From JBFHIJ01 sp963678775 (lineage in GTDB: Bacteria; Bacteroidota; Ignavibacteria; Kapaibacteriales; UBA2268), in assembly GCA_963678775.2 (NCBI GenBank), contig CAXXGR010000010.1, positions 1 through 64,000 of the forward strand: a stretch of 64,000 bases of DNA, read 5' to 3'. Under the pieces are notes generated by a model that saw nothing but the letters and a program-made list of their open reading frames with translations, did not search any database and was not told the DNA's origin. Of the stretch, positions 1-8,439 are shown one piece after another. Made by a program: the position numbers and the translations under genes. How positions within the stretch are numbered: the stretch's first letter is position 1; every line of letters starts with the position of its first letter.

Positions 1-2620
1 GGTTTGATAGTGCCCGAGGAAGACAAAGCATATCGCCGTTACCTAAAAGCTTTTCTGCTCCAGAAAAATCCAGAATAGTTCGTGAGTCTATCTTAGTGGC
101 TACAAGATAAGCCATTCGTGCGGGGAAGTTAGCTTTGATTAGACCTGTGATAACGTCCACAGAAGGCCTTTGAGTTGCTATTACCATGTGGATTCCAACG
201 GCTCTGGCCATCTGTGCCAGACGAGTAATCGGTTCTTCTACTTCTTTGCCTGCTGTAAGCATCAAATCTGCTAATTCATCTATTACAACGACTATATAAG
301 GTAATTGTCTGTGGTCGATGTTAGGCTTGCTTTTGTGCTTGCCTTCGCGAACTTTCTTGTTATAGTCTTTTATGTTTCTGTCACCGGCTGCTGCTAAAAT
401 ATCATATCTTTTTTCCATCTCTACTACTGCAGATTTTAAGATAATGATAGCTTCCTTCGGATCAGTAATAATAGTAGATTTTAAGTCAGGAGATACTGCC
501 ATAAAATGGTCTTTTAAGTGTGCATATTGCTGCAATTCCACTTTTTTAGGATCTATGATAACAAACTTGAGTTCATGGGGCAACCTCTTATAAAGCAAAG
601 AGCATATTAAAGTATTGATACCCACAGATTTACCTGCACCCGTACTACCGGCAATCAGGAGGTGTGGCATCTTAGCTAAGTCAACTATATAAACTTCACC
701 TGAGATTTGCTTACCCAAACCTAATGGTAACTGCATATTGTTATTTTTAAACTTTTCTGATTTGATTACATCCCCAAATCTCACTAATTGTGGTTCCTGA
801 TTTGGAATTTCAATTCCAACAGTTCCTCTACCTGGTATTGGCGCAATTACTCTGATACCTCTTGCTTTTAGAGCCATAGCAAGGTCATCTGCTAAGCCTT
901 CTATTCGACTGATTTTTATGCCGGCTGCAGGTACAAATTCGTATTGAGTAACTACCGGGCCCGGAGTTACGCTAAGGTTTTCGATAATAATTTTAAAAGT
1001 TTCAAGCTTTTCTTGTAAAATTCTTGCATTATCTTTCAGTTCTTGTTCGTTGACCTTATTAGTAGAATCGCCAAATTTAACTAAGTCAATTGAAGGAGGA
1101 GTGTAGTTTATCTTCTCATCATGTATGTAAGTACTCAAAACATTTTGCTTTATAGCAGTTTCATTTTTGCGAACCGGTACGTTATCCTCTTCATCGTCAT
1201 ACTCATGAACCGTAACTGTCAATGCAGGTTTGGATGTAACATGAGATTCTATTGGAACCGAAGCTTCGGACATTTCTGTAGACTTAGTTTTAGCAGGCTC
1301 ATGAATTTCTGAAGAACTTTCATTTGTCCTGGATTCAGATATTTCAATATCTTGCCTTGTTGCTATAGGTAGTTCAGCATCAGTTGCTTCAGGTTGATAA
1401 TCACTATCATATTTAAAATTAAATGGTTGCTCTTCGTTAACTTCCTTCTTATTTGAAGTTTGCAGATTTTTCAATATATCAGTAGCGGATAGCTTTAGCT
1501 GTGGTTTGTTACTTTCCGAAGCATCTTTTTCTTTGTCTGTAGACGGTAAATTATATTCTATAGGCTTTGTTTCAAACTTGGCTTCTGTATCATAAGATTT
1601 AGGTTCGTTAATAGAACTTTTTATAGTAGTTCTTATAATTCTGGCAGGCTCTATGGAGTCGTTATTAATTACGCTGTCTTTCTGTTGATCAGGAGTTTTT
1701 GATTTTGTAGGAGTACTAACTTCTTCTAAGTTAAGCTGATCATCTTGAAGTTGATTAATGACGTAAGTTTTTGTTTTTTCCTTAGCAGGTTCATCTGTTG
1801 ATGCAGGGGAATTTGATTCTTCAATAATTGAATCCTCATCATCTCCATCATCTTCAGTACTATTTATTTTAACGCCCTCTTTGAGTTTTTTATTAGTAGC
1901 TTTATTGCTATTGATTTTATCTTTTATAAGTTCTTTACCAGAGTCAATTATAGATTCTGTTTTTGACAACGAAAAGCTGATTAGCTTATCTATTTTAATA
2001 TCAGTTCCTAAAATTACAGTAACAACTAAAGCTGCCAAATATATGAGAATTGATCCAACGATTCCTATTATACTGATAGTTATAGAAGAAAGGAACTCGC
2101 CTATAAATCCATACCATTCGTGACTCATATCTACGAAAAATGATGTATTTTGCAGTGTCCCAAAGAATGCTGACAGAAATATAGCAAGTATTAGATAAAC
2201 GCTTGTATGTTTTATCCATTTCTCTTCTATTGGCTCTCCCTGAAACATAAACTTGGCAAAAATTACTACAAAAAATGGCAAGCCAATGCTAGCATATCCA
2301 AATGTAGAGTTAAAAAAGAAATTTGATAGCCAAGCCCCTACTATTCCTAACCAGTTATGAATTAAAACCGGCTCGCCCATATTGCCAAAAGCCATATCTA
2401 AAAAGCCTGAAAAGCCCATAGTTAGGTATCTTTTGTCAATCTGGGAATGAGAGATCATAGACAGAAATAGAAACGCAGACATCACCATTAGTAATATAGA
2501 TATTACTTTTGTTTGAGTGCTAACTTCCTTTTTTTTGCTTTTGGAAGTTGAAGAATTGTTGTTTTTCTTAGGATTTTTCTTCTTTATGCGATTTAAGACT
2601 ATGTCGTCATTATTAGGCAT
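1..2620 (-). CDS. ftsK: DNA translocase FtsK/SpoIIIE, 3' part cut by window edge
   Basis: Membrane-anchored, ATP-driven DNA pump that moves chromosome termini through the closing septum. About 873 codons are visible and the gene runs off the left edge, so the end of the motor domain and any gamma (DNA-reading) domain are not seen. In order: a short Lys/Asn-rich cytoplasmic start, four or so hydrophobic segments in the first ~200 residues, a long acidic, Ser/Thr-rich linker (about residues 210-500), then the alpha/beta motor. The Walker A motif AGSTGAGKS lies near residue 655 (bases about 627-654), followed by a Walker B-like VVVIDELADL. The start ATG at 2620 is preceded by a GGGGGAA purine run. 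comB lies 101 bases upstream in the same direction. Family assignment is secure; the linker is poorly conserved in all FtsK proteins. Confidence 0.95.
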   Translation of the reverse strand, partial: MPNNDDIVLNRIKKKNPKKNNNSSTSKSKKKEVSTQTKVISILLMVMSAFLFLSMISHSQIDKRYLTMGFSGFLDMAFGNMGEPVLIHNWLGIVGAWLSNFFFNSTFGYASIGLPFFVVIFAKFMFQGEPIEEKWIKHTSVYLILAIFLSAFFGTLQNTSFFVDMSHEWYGFIGEFLSSITISIIGIVGSILIYLAALVVTVILGTDIKIDKLISFSLSKTESIIDSGKELIKDKINSNKATNKKLKEGVKINSTEDDGDDEDSIIEESNSPASTDEPAKEKTKTYVINQLQDDQLNLEEVSTPTKSKTPDQQKDSVINNDSIEPARIIRTTIKSSINEPKSYDTEAKFETKPIEYNLPSTDKEKDASESNKPQLKLSATDILKNLQTSNKKEVNEEQPFNFKYDSDYQPEATDAELPIATRQDIEISESRTNESSSEIHEPAKTKSTEMSEASVPIESHVTSKPALTVTVHEYDDEEDNVPVRKNETAIKQNVLSTYIHDEKINYTPPSIDLVKFGDSTNKVNEQELKDNARILQEKLETFKIIIENLSVTPGPVVTQYEFVPAAGIKISRIEGLADDLAMALKARGIRVIAPIPGRGTVGIEIPNQEPQLVRFGDVIKSEKFKNNNMQLPLGLGKQISGEVYIVDLAKMPHLLIAGSTGAGKSVGINTLICSLLYKRLPHELKFVIIDPKKVELQQYAHLKDHFMAVSPDLKSTIITDPKEAIIILKSAVVEMEKRYDILAAAGDRNIKDYNKKVREGKHKSKPNIDHRQLPYIVVVIDELADLMLTAGKEVEEPITRLAQMARAVGIHMVIATQRPSVDVITGLIKANFPARMAYLVATKIDSRTILDFSGAEKLLGNGDMLCLPRALSN

Positions 2621-2721
2621 TTCTTCCCCCCAGAATAAAATGCTAGTGCAACAAAGTATTTATATATTTTATCAATATATAAATAATAATAAAGATAGTC
2701 AATAGATTATATTAAAATATA

Positions 2722-3471
2722 CTAAGCTTTTTTGATACTATTGCCTTCTATCACCGGTACAACCGGATAAATATTTTTAGTCAGGCAAAGCTTAATATCA
2801 GATTCCATACCGTTGGCAATAAGTGTTTTGGCATGTTCTCTGGTCCTGATAAAATCTAATAAATCAACTGAATGAAGATTATACAAGTTTTTAGCAGCAT
2901 CTGCTGAGTCTGTAAGTCTTACATTTTTATAGTTTCTATTAAAGTGATTTATAAAGGCTCCGGCACAAAGAGTATCTTCATAAGATAATCTGCCATTAGT
3001 TCCGGCACACATTACGCATATCTCAGTAGAATCAAGTTCTTCTTCTAAAGTCAGATGGTGCTGAGATATATAATCTATCACAGAATCAATATTTACAAAA
3101 CCACCTACAACTCGGAGTTTGGCGTTTTTGCCTTTTTGAAAAATTTTTGAACCATTTGAGGTAGATATAATAACAGACTTACCTTGCACAGCTTCTTCAG
3201 TGTATTCAGTTGGTGAGTTGCCTGCATCAAATCCGCTTGGTTTTTGGCAGTTCCTTTCGCCACCTAAAAATCTACTTTCTTTGCTGAGCGAACTATAAAC
3301 GGATACCGCTTTATCCAAACTTTCGTAAGCTAAAACTTCTTTCGCACCATTGTGTAAAGATGCACAAACAGAAGAACCGGCTCTGAGCACGTCAATCATA
3401 ATAAGAATTTTATTGTCAAATTGGTTGACAGACTCAGGAAAATAAGGAGTCAAAAGAGCATCGACTGTCAT
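2722..3471 (-). CDS. comB: 2-phosphosulfolactate phosphatase family (ComB)
   Basis: ComB-family Mg-dependent phosphatase, which in archaea converts 2-phosphosulfolactate to sulfolactate on the way to coenzyme M. At 249 residues it has normal family length. Visible family motifs are MIDVLRAGSS near residue 25, GGERNCQKPSGFDAGNSP near 90, STSNGS near 125, and CAGTNGRLSYEDTLCAGA near 155. Many bacteria without coenzyme M carry this family; there it may feed sulfolactate or sulfonate metabolism, or act on another 2-phospho acid, so the in vivo substrate is unproven. No ComA (phosphosulfolactate synthase) or ComC gene is in the window. The neighbour downstream is ftsK; kdsA diverges on the other side across 207 bases. 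Confidence 0.88.
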   Translation of the reverse strand: MTVDALLTPYFPESVNQFDNKILIMIDVLRAGSSVCASLHNGAKEVLAYESLDKAVSVYSSLSKESRFLGGERNCQKPSGFDAGNSPTEYTEEAVQGKSVIISTSNGSKIFQKGKNAKLRVVGGFVNIDSVIDYISQHHLTLEEELDSTEICVMCAGTNGRLSYEDTLCAGAFINHFNRNYKNVRLTDSADAAKNLYNLHSVDLLDFIRTREHAKTLIANGMESDIKLCLTKNIYPVVPVIEGNSIKKA

Positions 3472-3633
3472 TCTTTACCTTCACAATCAGTTTTACAAAC
3501 ATTATGCGACACTAACGCATCATAAAAGCAAAATAACTAAAAAAAAGAAGAATATATATTTTGAAATTCAAAATATCTTTTAAGAGCTGAAATAATCCAT
3601 ATTTGCACTGAGTTTTTCGGATTTTAGTTGTAA

Positions 3634-3665
3634 ATTGCAAGCATCTATTATTTCTAATAAATTTG
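3634..3665 (+). promoter_or_regulatory. Candidate Bacteroidota-type promoter for the kdsA operon
   Basis: ATTG at 3634-3637, a 20-base spacer, and TAAATTTG at 3658-3665, matching the TTTG / TAnnTTTG arrangement of Bacteroidota primary-sigma promoters. Transcription would start only about 7 bases before the kdsA ATG, giving an almost leaderless mRNA. A second near-match, CATATTTG at 3598-3605, would give a normal leader and is the alternative. Confidence 0.4.
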
Positions 3666-3678
3666 ACTGCTTATCAAT

Positions 3679-4455
3679 ATGGCAAAACCATTTATCATAG
3701 CCGGACCGTGCCTCGCTGAATCATTTAATATGCTTGACGAAAGTGCTGCACTTTTATCTGAACTTAGCCAAAAATTAAATTTTAAGTTGTATTTTAAAGC
3801 TTCTTATCGCAAAGCAAATAGAACCAGTGTAAACTCCTTTGAGGGTGTAGGCGATGAAATCGCTTTGGGTTGGATAAAACAAGTCGGCGAAAAGTACAAA
3901 GTTGAAACTATAACTGATATACATGAATCTAAAGATGCCAAAATTGCAGCAGAGTTTGTTGACGTTTTACAAATTCCTGCATTTTTAGCGCGCCAGACTG
4001 CTTTGCTTATAGCTGCAGGCGAAACAGGTAAAATTGTAAACATCAAGAAAGCACAATTTATGGCTGCACCTGATGTTATAAAAGCTGCTGATAAAGTTAA
4101 ATCTACCGGAAATGAAAAAGTTTGGCTTACTGAGCGCGGTACTTTTTTTGGTTATAATAATTTAGTAGTTGACTATAGAAATTTGATACTGATGAGACAA
4201 AGCGGTTATCCTACTGTGTTTGATGCTACGCACTCTGTGCAGCAACCTTCTATAGGGGAGCAGTCCGGAGGCTCACCTGAGTTTATTCCGGCTCTGGCAC
4301 GAGCTGCAGCCGCAGTGGGTATAGATGGATTGTTTTTAGAGACTCATCCAGATCCTAAAAATGCAAAAAGCGATTCGGCAACTCAGTTGCAATTAGATAA
4401 AGTTGAAAGTTTTTTAACAGAAATCTTTAAAATAAATGAGATTCTTAATCCTTAA
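3679..4455 (+). CDS. kdsA: 3-deoxy-8-phosphooctulonate (Kdo-8-P) synthase
   Basis: Condenses phosphoenolpyruvate with arabinose 5-phosphate to make Kdo-8-phosphate, the first committed step of the Kdo sugar of lipid A/LPS; cytoplasmic. The 258-residue protein covers the whole TIM-barrel family. Visible motifs include AGPCLAES at the N-terminus, KASYRKANRTS near residue 40 (PEP and phosphate binding), and DATHSVQQPS near 190. It shows that the organism makes Kdo-containing LPS or lipooligosaccharide. It is the first gene of a tightly overlapping operon and its 3' end overlaps lptC by 20 bases, a sensible pairing of LPS synthesis with LPS export. Confidence 0.97.
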   Translation: MAKPFIIAGPCLAESFNMLDESAALLSELSQKLNFKLYFKASYRKANRTSVNSFEGVGDEIALGWIKQVGEKYKVETITDIHESKDAKIAAEFVDVLQIPAFLARQTALLIAAGETGKIVNIKKAQFMAAPDVIKAADKVKSTGNEKVWLTERGTFFGYNNLVVDYRNLILMRQSGYPTVFDATHSVQQPSIGEQSGGSPEFIPALARAAAAVGIDGLFLETHPDPKNAKSDSATQLQLDKVESFLTEIFKINEILNP

Positions 4456-4978
4456 TATAGTTTTTGTACTGGCTCTTATGGCTTGCTCTACTGATAACTA
4501 TGACAAGAAATTAGTGGAACAGGAAAGTAATGTACTTCAGGGAGATTTGCCCGATCAGGTTAGCCATGATGTAAAAGTGCTATTTACAGATTCTAATATA
4601 ACCAAAGCTATTTTATATGCAGGCAGAGCCAGAATATTTTCAGATAAAAAAGAAACAATTTTGGACAGTAGTGTCCATATAGATTTTATTGATAGCAACA
4701 CAGGTGAAAAGCAAAGTTATCTTGATTCGGACTCTGCACATATAGATGACAAAACACAAAATATGGTAGCGGTTGGTAATGTGTTTGTTAAGTCAGACAG
4801 TAAAAACTCTACTCTGAAAACTGAAAAGCTATTCTGGAATAACAAAACCAGAAAAATACATACTGATGAGTTCGTTATTTTCGACACTCCTCAGGAACAT
4901 TTCGAAGGGTATGGCTTCGAATCAGACGAAAACTTAAGTAATTCTACTATTTATAAAGTCTCCGGAGAGCAAAAATGA
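4436..4978 (+). CDS. lptC: LPS export protein LptC, predicted lipoprotein
   Basis: Periplasmic component of the Lpt bridge that carries LPS from the inner to the outer membrane. The 180-residue protein starts with a lipoprotein signal (ALMAC, Cys at residue 17). The rest has the LptC/OstA beta-jellyroll pattern: ILYAGRARIFSD, then SYLDSDSAHIDDKTQNMVAVGNVFV and LKTEKLFWNNKTRKIHTDEFV in short repeats. A lipid anchor instead of the E. coli-type transmembrane helix is common for LptC-like proteins of this phylum (from memory). The start lies inside kdsA (20-base overlap) and the stop overlaps the tpiA start (ATGA), so translation is probably coupled. Assignment rests on fold pattern and context; sequence identity in this family is low. 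Confidence 0.83.
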   Translation: MRFLILNIVFVLALMACSTDNYDKKLVEQESNVLQGDLPDQVSHDVKVLFTDSNITKAILYAGRARIFSDKKETILDSSVHIDFIDSNTGEKQSYLDSDSAHIDDKTQNMVAVGNVFVKSDSKNSTLKTEKLFWNNKTRKIHTDEFVIFDTPQEHFEGYGFESDENLSNSTIYKVSGEQK

Positions 4979-5748
4979 AAAAAATAATGATAGCCGGTAA
5001 CTGGAAAATGAATACTAACCTCTTTGAGGCCCAAGTTCTTGCAGAATACATATTTGGCGGTGTTTTACAAAAACCTGATTTAAAAGTGGATGTAGTTTTA
5101 TGCCCTCCATTTGTAAATCTGTTAACTGTTGCTTCTGTGCTGAAAGATACTAAAAAAGTACTGCTGGGGGCTCAAAACTGTTACCATGAAGTAAAAGGTG
5201 CATATACCGGAGAAATATCAGTACCGATGCTTACCGAAGTAGGTTGCAAATATATAATAATTGGTCACTCAGAACGCCGAACTATTTTCGGTGAAACTGA
5301 TGAGCTAATCAATAAAAAAGTAAATGCAATTATGGATTATGGCTATAATGCTATCTTGTGCATTGGTGAAACTCTTGAAGAAAGAAAAGCCGGTAAGACT
5401 TTTGAAGTGCTTTACAGTCAGTTAGACAAATGTTTGGATGGTGTACCTAACTATAAGCTTAGGAATATCGTCATCGCTTACGAACCGGTTTGGGCAATAG
5501 GTACGGGAGTTGCTGCTACTGTCGAGCAAGTAGATGATGCTCATAACAAAATAAGAGAGCATTTGGTAGAATCACTCGGAGCTCCTGCAAAAGACATGCT
5601 TATCCTGTATGGTGGTAGTATGAAGCCAAGTAATGCTGCTGAGCTATTGAAACTTGAAAATGTTAACGGTGGTCTAATAGGCGGAGCTGCTTTAGATCCT
5701 GAACAGTTTTTAGATATTATCGAATCAGCAAGGAAAGTTTCTGAATAA
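4975..5748 (+). CDS. tpiA: Triosephosphate isomerase
   Basis: Interconverts dihydroxyacetone phosphate and glyceraldehyde 3-phosphate in glycolysis and gluconeogenesis. Complete at 257 residues. Family landmarks are all visible: AGNWKMN at the N-terminus (Asn and Lys of the active site), IIGHSERR (His near 100), AYEPVWAIGTG (catalytic Glu and the mobile loop), and LYGGSMKPSNA and GGLIGGAALDP (phosphate binding). It overlaps lptC by four bases and pgsA by one base, so a central-carbon gene is embedded in an envelope-lipid operon. A plausible link is that its substrate DHAP is the precursor of glycerol 3-phosphate, which pgsA consumes, but that is inference. Confidence 0.98.
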   Translation: MKKIMIAGNWKMNTNLFEAQVLAEYIFGGVLQKPDLKVDVVLCPPFVNLLTVASVLKDTKKVLLGAQNCYHEVKGAYTGEISVPMLTEVGCKYIIIGHSERRTIFGETDELINKKVNAIMDYGYNAILCIGETLEERKAGKTFEVLYSQLDKCLDGVPNYKLRNIVIAYEPVWAIGTGVAATVEQVDDAHNKIREHLVESLGAPAKDMLILYGGSMKPSNAAELLKLENVNGGLIGGAALDPEQFLDIIESARKVSE

Positions 5749-6320
5749 TGAAGTATAATCTGCCTAATATGGTTAGCCTTTCGAGGATTTTAATTTCACC
5801 TTTTTTCTTGATACTTTTAATAAGTGAAGACAAATTCAAGATAAAGATTTCTGTGTTGCTATTTGTAATTGGTGCCATTACAGATTTTTTGGATGGATGG
5901 TTAGCAAGGAAATATCATTTAGTTAGCCCATGGGGCAAATTCTTTGATCCATTGGCAGATAAAGTACTTACTACTTCAGCATTTGTAGCATTTGTTATCA
6001 TGGATATCATCCCTGCTTGGATGGTATCTGTGATTATATTAAGAGACTTGGCTACTACATGGCTAAGGAAGATAGGGGAGAGGAGAGGTGCGCCTTTGGA
6101 TACTTCCAAATCTGCCAAGACCAAGACGTTTATTCAGATGGGATTTATCTCATATTTGTTGGTGTTTTTAGCTTTTGACATGCCACAGATAGTATACTCA
6201 GATTATACTTACTGGTTTATGTTTGTGCTTACTTGCTATACAGTGTGGACTCTTGTTGAATATATCCTAAATAATAGAGCAATACTCCTCACCGGAGGTA
6301 GAAAGCAAAGTGAAATATAA
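5748..6320 (+). CDS. pgsA: CDP-diacylglycerol--glycerol-3-phosphate 3-phosphatidyltransferase
   Basis: Integral inner-membrane enzyme that makes phosphatidylglycerol phosphate from CDP-diacylglycerol and glycerol 3-phosphate. The 190-residue protein has about five hydrophobic segments and the CDP-alcohol phosphotransferase signature DFLDGWLARK...GKFFDPLADK near residues 45-75 (pattern D-G-x2-A-R-x8-G-x3-D-x3-D). The ATG overlaps the tpiA stop (TAATG). The next gene encodes the phosphatase for its product, which supports PGP synthase over other CDP-alcohol transferases such as cardiolipin or phosphatidylserine synthases. Confidence 0.94.
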   Translation: MKYNLPNMVSLSRILISPFFLILLISEDKFKIKISVLLFVIGAITDFLDGWLARKYHLVSPWGKFFDPLADKVLTTSAFVAFVIMDIIPAWMVSVIILRDLATTWLRKIGERRGAPLDTSKSAKTKTFIQMGFISYLLVFLAFDMPQIVYSDYTYWFMFVLTCYTVWTLVEYILNNRAILLTGGRKQSEI

Positions 6321-6801
6321 CTTTTCACTCAAATATCTTATTGTGACTGTGTTAGGTAGTGGTTATTTACCCAAAGCGCCAGGCACGTGGGGTAGTTTGG
6401 TAGCAGTGATTCCTCTGTTTTTTGATATTCCATATATTCGATGGATATTCTTTACACTATTTGCTATAAGTTGGTTTGCCATACCTCTAATAAATTCTGT
6501 AGAAAAAGAAACACATAACGACCCCGGTTTTATAGTTATAGATGAATCTATGGGAATTTGGTTTTTATTTTTTTCACCCTATATTCCGCATGATATTATT
6601 TATATTTTTTTAGGGGTGGCATTTTTTAGATATTTTGATATTGCTAAAGTCTACCCATGCAATCTGCTAAATAATAAAAATGGTGGATTATATGTGATGT
6701 TAGATGACTTGATTGCGGCAATATATGCTTCTATTGCACTTCATCTGCTGTTATTAGGCGAAAATCTTTTTGGGTTCTTAAAATTGCTAAGCTTAATCTA
6801 A
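6310..6801 (+). CDS. pgpA: Phosphatidylglycerophosphatase A
   Basis: Dephosphorylates phosphatidylglycerol phosphate to phosphatidylglycerol; multispanning membrane protein of 163 residues. The family motif near the N-terminus is GSGYLPKAPGTWGSL, followed by IVIDESMGIW and RYFDIAKVYPC, which carry the conserved acidic and basic residues of PgpA. Start is GTG at 6310, supported by the ribosome binding site GGAGGT at 6295-6300; it overlaps the end of pgsA by 11 bases. It completes a two-step phosphatidylglycerol module. No clear terminator follows; the next 170 bases are very A-rich. Confidence 0.93.
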   Translation: MKYNFSLKYLIVTVLGSGYLPKAPGTWGSLVAVIPLFFDIPYIRWIFFTLFAISWFAIPLINSVEKETHNDPGFIVIDESMGIWFLFFSPYIPHDIIYIFLGVAFFRYFDIAKVYPCNLLNNKNGGLYVMLDDLIAAIYASIALHLLLLGENLFGFLKLLSLI

Positions 6802-6973
6802 TATTAAAAATGCAGAAAGTAACATATGCAAAACTATAAAAAAAATATAGACTGTCTGCTTTTGCTCGTAGATAGAGTATAAATGTTAAGATTGAAAATA
6901 ATAACAAATTCCTAACAAAATTTAATATCTTCCTAACCCCTTACTAAATATAAGAAAAAAAGAAAAAAAGTGC

Positions 6974-7004
6974 TTGCACACATTGTATAAAACTTATATC
7001 TTGC
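6974..7004 (+). promoter_or_regulatory. Candidate promoter of the HU gene
   Basis: TTG at 6974-6976, exactly 20 bases, then TATCTTGC at 6997-7004, one mismatch from TAnnTTTG. It would start transcription near 7011 and leave a leader of about 46 bases before the ATG at 7057. The preceding ~150 bases are A/T-rich and otherwise empty. Confidence 0.5.
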
Positions 7005-7056
7005 AGTCATAATAATTCAATAATCAGTTTTCTCATCTTTTAAATTAGAGGTTCTC

Positions 7057-7338
7057 ATGAGTATGAACAAAACCGACTTAATCAATGCAGTAGCTGAAAA
7101 AGCTTCAATGACAAAAGTTGATGCAGAAAAAGCAATCAAAGCTACTTTTGATGCTATTACTAATGAATTGTCAGATGGTGGCAAAATTACTTTAATTGGA
7201 TTTGGTACTTTCGAAGTTCAAGAAAGAAAAGAAAGAACAGGTAAAAATCCTCAAACTGGTGCTACTATGACTATTCCTGCTAAAAAAGTTCCTAAGTTCA
7301 AAGCAGGCAAAGCATTGAAAGATGTTGTAGAGAAATAA
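7057..7338 (+). CDS. HU-family DNA-binding protein
   Basis: Small histone-like protein that bends and compacts DNA as a dimer. 93 residues, with the typical order: N-terminal helices (KTDLINAVAEKASMTKVDAEKA), the beta saddle with GFGTFEVQERKERTG, and the DNA-binding arm signature GKNPQTGATMTIPAKKVPKF followed by the C-terminal helix. The residues match HU rather than IHF, but only by general resemblance. It is a single-gene unit: own promoter upstream, strong terminator directly after the stop. Confidence 0.96.
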   Translation: MSMNKTDLINAVAEKASMTKVDAEKAIKATFDAITNELSDGGKITLIGFGTFEVQERKERTGKNPQTGATMTIPAKKVPKFKAGKALKDVVEK

Positions 7339-7351
7339 ATATTTGATGTTG

Positions 7352-7386
7352 AAAAAAAGCCGCTTAGTTTAAGCGGCTTTTTTTTA
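7352..7386 (+). terminator. Rho-independent terminator of the HU gene
   Basis: Stem AAGCCGCTTA / TAAGCGGCTT with a three-base loop, then eight T residues. It starts 14 bases after the HU stop codon. Confidence 0.95.
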
Positions 7387-7428
7387 TATTTGAAAGATTT
7401 ATTTAATGTCAATCTATGGATATACGCC

Positions 7429-8355
7429 ATGAGTAAGGAACTTACGCTTTCCAAACCGTACCTCATTCAGGCCGACGACCTGACCCGTGAAGATATTTTT
7501 AATGTTTTTGAAAAAACTCAATTCTTCATGGATAATTATAAAAGAGGGGAAAAATTTGATGACCTAAAGGGCATCACTGTCGCATTAGCATTTTTTGAAA
7601 ACTCCACTCGTACCAAAATCTCCTTTGAGTTAGCTGCAAAAAGGCTTTCAGCTGATACTTTTTCTTTCCAATCTTCTTCAAGTAGCCTAAAGAAAGGAGA
7701 GTCATTAATAGACACTCTTAGGACTATTGAAGCGATGGGTGTGCAGATGTATGTAGTGCGGCACGGTAATTCCGGCGTACCTAAATTTTTGCAGGAAAAT
7801 ACAGACGGTGTAATTTTGAATGCAGGTGACGGTAAACATGAGCACCCAACTCAAGCTATTTTAGATACTTTTACTCTTTACAAACATTTTGGTAAGTTTG
7901 AAGGGCTAAAAGTATGCATCGTTGGAGATATTTTACATAGTCGCGTCGCAAGGTCTAATGTAACTGTACTTAATACTTTAGGTGCTGATGTTGCAGTTTG
8001 CGGTCCCGGCACTTTATTGCCACGTCACATGAATATTTGGGATGTTCAATATATTGAAAATATTGATGAAGCTGTAGAGTGGGCTGATGTATTATTGGTG
8101 CTAAGACTCCAAAGAGAAAGAATGGAATCTGGTATCTTACCTTCATTGAGAGAATTTTCAAACTATTATGGTGTAAATTTCGAACATTTTAGTAAAAAGC
8201 CGGAACTTGTGCTAATGCATCCGGGTCCTGTAAACTATGGTGTGGAACTTGACTATAAAGTAAGTTCTTATCCTAATTGCTTGATTCAGACTCAGGTTAC
8301 ACACGGAGTATATACACGTATGGCTTTGTTGTCTTTATTGGCTAAGAATGTTTAA
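7429..8355 (+). CDS. pyrB: Aspartate carbamoyltransferase catalytic subunit
   Basis: Joins carbamoyl phosphate and aspartate in de novo pyrimidine synthesis. With the ATG at 7429 the protein is 308 residues, the usual length. A longer reading from a TTG at 7390 would begin almost on the HU terminator and is rejected. Motifs: FENSTRTKISFELAAKRL (carbamoyl-phosphate loop), SSLKKGESLIDT, HPTQAILDTF, GDILHSRVARSN, and LMHPGPVN. No pyrI (regulatory subunit) or pyrC is adjacent, so the enzyme is probably an unregulated or dihydroorotase-associated type. A hairpin terminator lies 28 bases downstream. Confidence 0.96.
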   Translation: MSKELTLSKPYLIQADDLTREDIFNVFEKTQFFMDNYKRGEKFDDLKGITVALAFFENSTRTKISFELAAKRLSADTFSFQSSSSSLKKGESLIDTLRTIEAMGVQMYVVRHGNSGVPKFLQENTDGVILNAGDGKHEHPTQAILDTFTLYKHFGKFEGLKVCIVGDILHSRVARSNVTVLNTLGADVAVCGPGTLLPRHMNIWDVQYIENIDEAVEWADVLLVLRLQRERMESGILPSLREFSNYYGVNFEHFSKKPELVLMHPGPVNYGVELDYKVSSYPNCLIQTQVTHGVYTRMALLSLLAKNV

Positions 8356-8382
8356 AATTTAATGTAACTTTTTTAGTATTTG

Positions 8383-8417
8383 TGCACTCTTAGAGATATC
8401 TTTAAGAGTGCTTTTTT
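8383..8417 (+). terminator. Terminator after pyrB
   Basis: GCACTCTTA at 8383-8391 pairs with TAAGAGTGC at 8403-8411 across an 11-base loop, followed by six T residues. Confidence 0.88.
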
Positions 8418-8439
8418 GTAAATAAGCAGATATTGTTAA

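Noticed and set aside
7390..7428. Longer pyrB reading frame from a TTG at 7390
   Set aside because: It would begin right after the T-tract of the HU terminator; the ATG at 7429 gives the normal family length and N-terminus.
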